A DNA stretch of 7,515 nucleotides from Chloroflexota bacterium (lineage in GTDB: Bacteria; Chloroflexota; Dehalococcoidia; SZUA-161; JAUWZY01), in NCBI GenBank assembly GCA_030615045.1, contig JAUWZY010000043.1, forward strand, positions 1 through 7,515, written 5' to 3'. Shown here one piece after another: positions 1-4,938 of this stretch. The first letter of the stretch is position 1, and each line of letters opens with the position of its first letter. Below the pieces are notes generated by a model. The model saw only the letters and a list, made by a program, of their open reading frames with translations. It searched no databases and had not been told where the DNA came from. Both the position numbers and the translations under genes were made by a program.

Positions 1-581
1 ATGCCGTGGGAATAGGAGGGCAGACATTTGAGGAGTTCATTGAGCTGGGAATGTTCGCTGGGGCTTTAGACCTATGCGCCCATGAGTTGACAAACTACTT
101 ATGTGGTGGCTTTTGCAGTGCCGGAGCGGAGAGAATGGAGGCTGCGGGGAGAAAAGGGCTCCCCCAGGTTGTTGCCCCTGGGGTAGCTGGTTTTATCTGC
201 TGGAGGGGCTCATTTGAGGCGCTGCCACCTCGATTTAGAAAACGGAAGAAACACCAGCATAATATATTAGTCGGTGGGATAAAGGCGAGCAACAGGGAAA
301 TGGCAGCCGTAGGTAAGCTGATGGCGGAAAAGCTGAATCAGGCCAGGGGACCAACGGCAGCGGTCATCCCAAGCCGAGGCTTTGATGAGCGGGATAGGCC
401 CGGTTCTCTGTTCAATAACCCGCAGGGGCGCAAGGCATTTAGCCAGGCGCTGAAGGAAAACTTGGAGCCCAAGGTCAAGCTCACAGAGCTCGATGTCCAT
501 ATCAATGACCCTGAGTTCGCAACCGAGGTAGTAGCCATCTTCGATGAGCTGATGCAGAGACAGGCTGAGAAATCGGCATAG
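1..581 (+). CDS. UPF0261 / Tm-1-like ATP-binding family protein, C-terminal part (5' end outside window)
   Basis: The frame is open from the left edge, so the gene starts upstream; the GTG at position 6 is only an internal valine codon. About 192 residues remain, ending at TAG. They align end to end with the C-terminal half of the next gene. Shared blocks include V/T-GIG, an E-x2-E/L-IE-x-G-L/M-F-A segment, GG followed by AG-x-ER, AGRKG-I/L-PQVVAP, a K-R-K basic patch, KLN-x-A-x-GP and D-x-H-I-x-D near the end. UPF0261 proteins are normally about 400 residues with two domains; the plant virus-resistance protein Tm-1 carries a related domain that binds ATP. The substrate in bacteria is unknown to me. 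The copy is diverged from its neighbour and relatively Cys-rich, but shows no frameshift or stop. The next gene follows after 28 nt, so co-transcription is likely. Confidence 0.8.
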   Translation, partial: AVGIGGQTFEEFIELGMFAGALDLCAHELTNYLCGGFCSAGAERMEAAGRKGLPQVVAPGVAGFICWRGSFEALPPRFRKRKKHQHNILVGGIKASNREMAAVGKLMAEKLNQARGPTAAVIPSRGFDERDRPGSLFNNPQGRKAFSQALKENLEPKVKLTELDVHINDPEFATEVVAIFDELMQRQAEKSA

Positions 582-600
582 ATATTATGTCACCTTTCGC

Positions 601-607
601 GGAGGAG
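601..607 (+). promoter_or_regulatory. Shine-Dalgarno site of the second UPF0261 gene
   Basis: GGAGGAG lies two bases before the ATG at 610, with its GGAG core six bases upstream. It is the strongest ribosome-binding site on the plus strand here and fixes the start of the downstream gene. The 28-nt gap it sits in (582-609) has no visible promoter or hairpin. Confidence 0.75.
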
Positions 608-609
608 TT

Positions 610-1839
610 ATGTCTAAGGTAATAGCCATCGTTGGCACCCTGGATACCAAGGGAAGGGAGGTTGCATACCTCAAGGATCTGATAACGAAGAGAGGGCACA
701 AAGCCCTGGCCATAGATATCGGCATGGGAGGTAAGCCTTCGATCACAGCCGATATCACGGCCGAAGAGATCGCGGCAGCTGGCGGCGGCAACATAGAGGA
801 GATCAGAGCTTCTACAGAGAGACACCGGTGCAGCCAGATAATGACAGCCGGGGCGATCAAAAAGGTCGCCGAGCTTCATTCCATGGGCCAATTGGACGGG
901 ATCATCGCCATCGGCGGTGCCAGCGCCACGTTCGCAGGGACCGCCATCATGGGGGCATTGCCCTTCGGCGTGCCCAAACTGATGGTGTCCAGTTGGGTGG
1001 CTGTGCCCACAGTGAACTACTTCGGCACCAAGGATATGACGATCATGCACTCGGTGGTGGAAGCAGCGGGGCTGAATCAATTTTTCAAGAACGTATTGAG
1101 CCGAGCTGCAGGGGCGATCTGCGGCATGGCGGAGATGACGGCACCAGCACCCGGCGCAGAAAAGGGGAAGCCATTTGTAGCCATAAGCGGGTATGGATAT
1201 ACTGAGAAGTGCGTCACCTATGTGATCCAAGCCCTCGAGGAAAGAGGCTATGAGCCGATTAGATTCCATGCCACGGGCATAGGCGAAAAGGCAATGGAAG
1301 AGCTAATAGAGCAGGGCCTTTTTGCTGCAGTTATCGATTTGGTCCCTTCCAGCATAACTCATGCCATTTTCGGCGGCACGCGAATAGCGGGACCGGAGAG
1401 GCTTGAAGTGGCGGGGAGAAAAGGCATCCCCCAGGTGGTTGCCCCCGCCGGCGTTAACTGCTTCGTCCGCGCCTTAGATAAGCTGACACCCGAGTTCAAA
1501 GCGCGCAAGCATTACATCATGGACCAGCACAGGGTGACGATAAGGATGAACGCTGAGGAGTTGGCGAGCATTGCCCCGGTTTACGCCGATAAGCTGAACA
1601 AGGCAAAGGGACCAACGAAATTCTTGGTGCCACTACGAGGTTGGGCCACTCCAGATAGGGAGGGAGGGCCACTTTACGAGCCGGAGACCGACAGGGTATT
1701 TATCGAAGAGCTGAGGAAGAGGTTAAAGCCGGAGATCGAGATCAGAGAGATCGATGCCCACATCGAAGACCGCGCTTTTGCCCAGGCGGTAATGGCAGCC
1801 TTCGACGAGGTAATGGAGGGGCGTCCGGCCGGTGATTAA
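610..1839 (+). CDS. UPF0261 / Tm-1-like ATP-binding family protein (complete)
   Basis: This 409-residue soluble protein has the family's full length. The N-terminal domain has GTLDTKG at residues 9-15, DIGMGG at 36-41, a glycine-rich IGGASAT at 101-107, and GTKDMT followed by MHSVVEAAGLN at 139-156. These are the characteristic blocks of UPF0261; the GTLDTKG and glycine-rich segments are likely nucleotide or phosphate contacts, by analogy with the ATP-binding domain of Tm-1. The C-terminal domain contains ATGIG (221-225), FGG (254-256), AGPERLE (260-266) and PQVVAP (274-279). There is no signal peptide or membrane segment. The start is chosen by the GGAGGAG at 601-607. The gene is a paralogue of the truncated gene before it and probably shares its transcript. 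Its TAA stop interlocks with the stop of the convergent flxA. The biochemical function is unknown, and a link to the bifurcation operon is not shown. Confidence 0.9.
   Translation: MSKVIAIVGTLDTKGREVAYLKDLITKRGHKALAIDIGMGGKPSITADITAEEIAAAGGGNIEEIRASTERHRCSQIMTAGAIKKVAELHSMGQLDGIIAIGGASATFAGTAIMGALPFGVPKLMVSSWVAVPTVNYFGTKDMTIMHSVVEAAGLNQFFKNVLSRAAGAICGMAEMTAPAPGAEKGKPFVAISGYGYTEKCVTYVIQALEERGYEPIRFHATGIGEKAMEELIEQGLFAAVIDLVPSSITHAIFGGTRIAGPERLEVAGRKGIPQVVAPAGVNCFVRALDKLTPEFKARKHYIMDQHRVTIRMNAEELASIAPVYADKLNKAKGPTKFLVPLRGWATPDREGGPLYEPETDRVFIEELRKRLKPEIEIREIDAHIEDRAFAQAVMAAFDEVMEGRPAGD
1836..1839. other. Interlocked convergent stop codons (TTAA)
   Basis: The palindrome TTAA supplies TAA to the plus-strand UPF0261 gene (1837-1839) and TAA to the minus-strand flxA (1836-1838). 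The two coding regions therefore overlap tail to tail by four bases and no intergenic terminator can exist. Transcripts ending past this point would be antisense to the other gene. Confidence 0.9.
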
Positions 1840-2669
1840 AACTGCTCCATGAATTTGGAGATCTGCTCCAAGGTGAAAACCGGGCCATCCTGACAAATAT
1901 ATTTATCGCCGACATTGCATCTTGCGCACTTACCCAAACCGCACTTCATCTTCATCTCCAGGGTAGTAACAATCTGGCTGTCGGTAAAGCCCAGCTCCTT
2001 AAGCCTGATAAGGGTGAAGCGAATCATTATCGGCGGCCCGCAAGTAATAGCGATGGCATTCTCCGCTGAGGGCTTAAGTTCCTTAACCACATCAGGAACA
2101 AGGGCTTCCCGCCCCGTCCAGTCAGCATCACCGCGGTCAACGGTGAGTTCCAGCCTGCTCCCTGGGGCCTGTGCCCAGGTGGCGAACTCAGGGGCAAAGA
2201 CAAGGTCTTGAGGGGTGCGTGCTCCATTGATGATAAGCAGGTCGCCATAATCAGCCCGGTGATCAAGGATAAAATTGATCACGGGGCGCAATGGCGCCAT
2301 GCCGATACCACCACCGATGATGATGATATTGCTCCCTTTATATTGCTCCAGGGAGAAGTAGTTGCCGAAAGGCCCTCGGACCCCGACCTTCGCTCCTGGC
2401 TCAAGCTCGTGGAGGGCATTGGTAACAGTGCCAATGCGCCGCACAGCAAATTCTAATTGCCTGCCGCGGTATGAGACTGATACCAAACAGAAGGGAGCTT
2501 CACCGAGCCCAAAGGCAGAGAGTATCGCAAATTGCCCCGGCTTGTAATCGAAGCGGTCACGAACATCAGGGTCATCTAACTCCACGGTCAGGAATTTGGT
2601 ATCAGGAGTTAGGTCAGCAGTGCTGAGCAAAGTTGCCAGATACGGGATAAAGGGATTTTCAGCATTCAC
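1836..2669 (-). CDS. flxA: FlxA-like FAD/NAD(P)H-binding iron-sulfur oxidoreductase subunit
   Basis: This is probably the NAD(P)H-oxidising subunit of the Flx-Hdr complex. The 277-residue protein has the architecture of the ferredoxin-NADP reductase-like family that includes PyrK and AsrB. An FAD-binding barrel comes first, with PGQF at residues 44-47 and an APFCLVS segment at 58-64. The nucleotide-binding fold follows, with GGGIGMAPLRP at 119-129 and CGPPIM at 210-215. A C-terminal [2Fe-2S] motif has C243, C248, C251 and C259 (C-x4-C-x2-C-x7-C), all four ligands present. The start is GTG at 2669: no in-frame ATG precedes the FAD domain, and a G-run sits a few bases upstream. The first 11 bases overlap the end of flxB, which suggests translational coupling. 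It is the last gene of the operon. AsrB-like sulfite-reductase subunit is the main alternative name, but no AsrC is visible and the HdrA/MvhD context favours FlxA. Confidence 0.88.
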   Translation of the reverse strand: MNAENPFIPYLATLLSTADLTPDTKFLTVELDDPDVRDRFDYKPGQFAILSAFGLGEAPFCLVSVSYRGRQLEFAVRRIGTVTNALHELEPGAKVGVRGPFGNYFSLEQYKGSNIIIIGGGIGMAPLRPVINFILDHRADYGDLLIINGARTPQDLVFAPEFATWAQAPGSRLELTVDRGDADWTGREALVPDVVKELKPSAENAIAITCGPPIMIRFTLIRLKELGFTDSQIVTTLEMKMKCGLGKCARCNVGDKYICQDGPVFTLEQISKFMEQF

Positions 2670-3657
2670 TTTGTGCCCCCAGCTTCTGAATGTCGCTGAT
2701 AACCTCTCGAATGTCTATATTCACCGGGCAATATCTCACACATCGGCCGCAACCGACACAGCCGATGAGCCCAAAATGCTCGGGGAAATAAGACAGCTTA
2801 TGATAGAAACGCTGCCTCAGCCGAGCTCCCTTAGTCGAGCGAGGGTCATAGCCACCGGCGAGGCGAGTAAAACCCGGGGATTGGCAGCTCTCCCAACTGC
2901 GCACCCGCTCAATGCTGCCCTCGTCTATATAATCCCGGATATCAAAGCAATAGCAAGTAGGGCAGACATAAGCACATATGTTGCAGTGGAGGCAGCGGTC
3001 GGCCAAACGGCTCCAGTAAGGAGCCTCGAAAACACCCGGCATCACCTCTACAATGCCTTCAGTGAGCACAGCTTGAAGAGAAGGCGCAGGCGGTGGCATG
3101 ACTTCAGACTCCGCTATTAAGTCACTGGGCAGCAATGCCTTGCCCTTCTCGGTAATGGCCTGAACGATATAACTATCGTCTACCTTGGTTAGCATGATGT
3201 CCACATTGGAGGGGTCATCGGGCGCAATGCCCATGCTGGTGCAAAAGCACTCCGGCCCCGCTTGGGAGCATGCAAGCCCGATGAGGGTCGTCCTCGCCCG
3301 ATGTTGCTGGTAAAGAGCGTCTGCCGGCGCTGCCAACAAAGGCGCATCGATGAGGGCCATGCCTCTGGCATCGCAGGGGCGGATGCCGAAAAACACCGTT
3401 TCCTCATCGACAGTCGTTGGCATCAGCTTGATGTTTCCATTCTCCTTGTCCACAGTGAACAGGGCTTCGCTCAGAGGCAAAAATGACTCCTTGGGAGACA
3501 ACGCTGTATTGTCGAAATCGAGGACGATATCCTCCGCCCGAGATGCCCTCTGAAAGAGCACCATCCCATTACTCCGTGCTGGCGCAATAACGATTCTTTC
3601 CCCGATTAATCGCTCCAGCCAGGAAAGTAGGTCTTTGCGCGATATTATCTGTGTCAT
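2659..3657 (-). CDS. flxB: FlxB-like 4Fe-4S dicluster electron-transfer subunit (AsrA/HydB-like)
   Basis: This 332-residue soluble iron-sulfur protein resembles AsrA (anaerobic sulfite reductase subunit A) and the related hydrogenase beta subunits. The N-terminal domain has FGIRPCDARG (C95) and a cysteine cluster at C130, C137 and C139. Two C-terminal [4Fe-4S] motifs follow: C222-x2-C225-x2-C228-x3-C232-P, extended by C235 and C237 (CPTCYC), and C300-x2-C303-x2-C306-x3-C310-P. Between them lie C258 and the FTRLAGG-x3-PR segment typical of the family. By context it relays electrons between FlxA and the FlxC/FlxD/HdrA part of the complex. The ATG overlaps the TGA of flxC (ATGA, 3654-3657), and the gene runs 11 bases into flxA. 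A strong AAAGGAGG (3677-3684) sits 19 bases before the ATG, farther than usual, while a GGGGATGA stretch is closer. No alternative start exists in between. Confidence 0.88.
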   Translation of the reverse strand: MTQIISRKDLLSWLERLIGERIVIAPARSNGMVLFQRASRAEDIVLDFDNTALSPKESFLPLSEALFTVDKENGNIKLMPTTVDEETVFFGIRPCDARGMALIDAPLLAAPADALYQQHRARTTLIGLACSQAGPECFCTSMGIAPDDPSNVDIMLTKVDDSYIVQAITEKGKALLPSDLIAESEVMPPPAPSLQAVLTEGIVEVMPGVFEAPYWSRLADRCLHCNICAYVCPTCYCFDIRDYIDEGSIERVRSWESCQSPGFTRLAGGYDPRSTKGARLRQRFYHKLSYFPEHFGLIGCVGCGRCVRYCPVNIDIREVISDIQKLGAQSEC

Positions 3658-4505
3658 TCGCTCATCCCCAGCCTTTCCTCCTTTTTGAAAGTAGCGAGAG
3701 GCGGCACAGCCTCAGCGCTCAACCCGGAGCGAAAGCCAAAAAGCTCCAGTACATCCTTCTCCAGCTTGCGATTGAGCAGACTCAACGGGATATTGACCGG
3801 GCAAACTCGCTCGCATTCATTACAGGCAATGCAGCGCCCAGCAAGGTGGAAGGCACGGATAATATGCCAGACCTCGTTTTCCATAGGGGCAATTCTAATG
3901 CCGACCCATAGCGGATCCAACTGCTCGGCGAAGCATTCCGTACAATAGCACCCCGGGCAAGCCTGGCGACAGGCGTAGCAGCGGATACAGCGAGCAAATT
4001 GCTCGGCCCAAAAGGAATGCTTCTCAGCTGCTGATTTGGCCTCCATCTCGGCGACATCGTGATAGGGCTCAGCAGGCGGTTCCTCTGCTGGCGGCTCCCC
4101 GACCAGGAAATCATAGACCAAGGGTGTATGCTCACGGCAAAGCTGACAGCGTGCTTGCAGCTTGTCGCCGATTTGACCCCATGTCGCCTCCACTATCCCG
4201 GGACATACCACTCCGATGACGTAAACCCGCTCCCGCTGAATCTGTTTCTCGGCAAGCAGCAAATTGATCGCCCGGGAGTCGCAGGGCTTGGCTACAATGG
4301 CGACAGTGCTGTCCCGCTTATTGACAAGAAACCGAGCTAGATTATGAGCGCAAGTCTGATCAAAGATGAGCTTATCAACATCGTTGGGCTCATAGGCAAA
4401 TAGCGGCCGAGCAGTAAGACCATCGCTGGCTCGCTCATAGCCAATGACGCAGTCAACCGCCCCGCTGGTGAGCAGCTCCCTCGCCTTATCTCGAATTTGT
4501 GGCAT
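3654..4505 (-). CDS. flxC: FlxC-like 4Fe-4S protein with F420-hydrogenase beta-like N-terminal domain
   Basis: This 283-residue iron-sulfur protein has 17 cysteines. I start it at ATG 4505, because AGGAAGGG (4515-4522) lies nine bases upstream; a TTG at 4526 in the same frame would add seven residues and lacks a site. The N-terminal domain has AKPCDSRAI (C75) and VIGVVCPG (C101), resembling coenzyme F420 hydrogenase/dehydrogenase beta-subunit domains and the matching part of FlxB. C120 and C123 follow. After a Pro/Glu-rich linker come C173-x2-C176-x2-C179-x3-C183-P, an immediate extension C186, C188 and C191, and a second motif C225-x2-C228-x2-C231-x3-C235-P. It probably carries two or more [4Fe-4S] clusters and hands electrons on within the complex. 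It sits 22 nt after flxD and overlaps flxB by four bases. The gene name rests mainly on position in the operon, and the name assignment between flxB and flxC is less certain than the family. Confidence 0.82.
   Translation of the reverse strand: MPQIRDKARELLTSGAVDCVIGYERASDGLTARPLFAYEPNDVDKLIFDQTCAHNLARFLVNKRDSTVAIVAKPCDSRAINLLLAEKQIQRERVYVIGVVCPGIVEATWGQIGDKLQARCQLCREHTPLVYDFLVGEPPAEEPPAEPYHDVAEMEAKSAAEKHSFWAEQFARCIRCYACRQACPGCYCTECFAEQLDPLWVGIRIAPMENEVWHIIRAFHLAGRCIACNECERVCPVNIPLSLLNRKLEKDVLELFGFRSGLSAEAVPPLATFKKEERLGMSE
4068..4097 (-). repeat. Two 15-nt in-frame tandem units encoding EPPAE-EPPAE in flxC
   Basis: The coding strand reads GAGCCGCCAGCAGAG then GAACCGCCTGCTGAG: the same pentapeptide twice, differing only at synonymous third positions. 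It forms a Pro/Glu linker at about residues 137-146 between the N-terminal domain and the iron-sulfur domain. It is likely an old, selected linker rather than a recent slippage event. Confidence 0.75.
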
Positions 4506-4514
4506 CAAGTCCAA

Positions 4515-4522
4515 CCCTTCCT
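4515..4522 (-). promoter_or_regulatory. Shine-Dalgarno site deciding the flxC start
   Basis: AGGAAGGG on the coding strand ends nine bases before the ATG at 4505. It lies inside the region that would be coding if the TTG at 4526 were used, so it argues for the ATG. Confidence 0.65.
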
Positions 4523-4527
4523 GCAAC

Positions 4528-4938
4528 TTATGCCTCCCTTCTCGGCCCCAACTTGGCTAACTCTTCAGTGAAAGAGGAGACCAGCTTCGAAAATTTCTTG
4601 CCCTCAGAGGCGGAGACCCATTCCACACGGAATCGCTCCTTTTCGATGCCCAGATACTCCAGGAAAGGATGAAACAAGGCAAAGCGACGACGGGTATAGT
4701 AATTACCCTCTACATAATGACACTCACCAGGGTGACAGCCAGCAATAAGCACGCCATCAGCCCCCCGCTGGAAGCTCTTGAGTACCAGCAGAGGATCAAC
4801 TCGCCCTGAGCAAGGGACGCGAATGACGCGAATGTTAGCTGGATAAGTGATGCGGCTGGTGCCAGCCAGATCGGCGCCGGCGTAGCCACACCAATTACAC
4901 AAAAAACCGATGATCTTGGGCTGGTATCCTTCAATCAT
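4528..4938 (-). CDS. flxD: FlxD / MvhD-like [2Fe-2S] electron-transfer subunit
   Basis: This 136-residue protein has the length and cysteine pattern of MvhD, the small [2Fe-2S] protein that delivers electrons from the hydrogenase to HdrA in methanogens; FlxD is its counterpart in Flx-Hdr. Visible ligands are C14 and C17 in FLCNWCGYAGAD, C43 in PCSGRVDP, and C68 and C73 in AGCHPGECHY. That is five cysteines, of which four are expected to bind the cluster. The fold is small and soluble with no membrane segment. The ATG at 4938 overlaps the hdrA TGA (ATGA), and GAGGTGAT (4945-4952) is six bases upstream. The location immediately after hdrA fits its role as the direct docking partner of HdrA. MvhD and FlxD cannot be told apart by sequence alone; the flanking flxA/B/C genes and the lack of an adjacent NiFe hydrogenase in the window favour FlxD. 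Confidence 0.9.
   Translation of the reverse strand: MIEGYQPKIIGFLCNWCGYAGADLAGTSRITYPANIRVIRVPCSGRVDPLLVLKSFQRGADGVLIAGCHPGECHYVEGNYYTRRRFALFHPFLEYLGIEKERFRVEWVSASEGKKFSKLVSSFTEELAKLGPRREA

Noticed and set aside
502..1269. Long minus-strand open frame (255 codons) opposite the second UPF0261 gene
   Set aside because: Its translation resembles no family I know, is rich in His, Cys and Arg as antisense frames often are, and lies wholly under a clear conserved gene.
1825..1832. CCGGCCGG palindrome as a terminator between the convergent genes
   Set aside because: It has no loop, is very short and lacks a following T-run; it reads as coding sequence (R-P-A-G).
2596..3120. Plus-strand open frame of 174 codons
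   Set aside because: It is antisense to flxA and flxB, whose motifs are unambiguous, and has no recognisable domain.
1836..3657. Anaerobic sulfite reductase (asrAB) operon
   Set aside because: FlxA and FlxB resemble AsrB and AsrA, but no siroheme-binding AsrC follows and the genes continue directly from hdrA and an mvhD-like gene.
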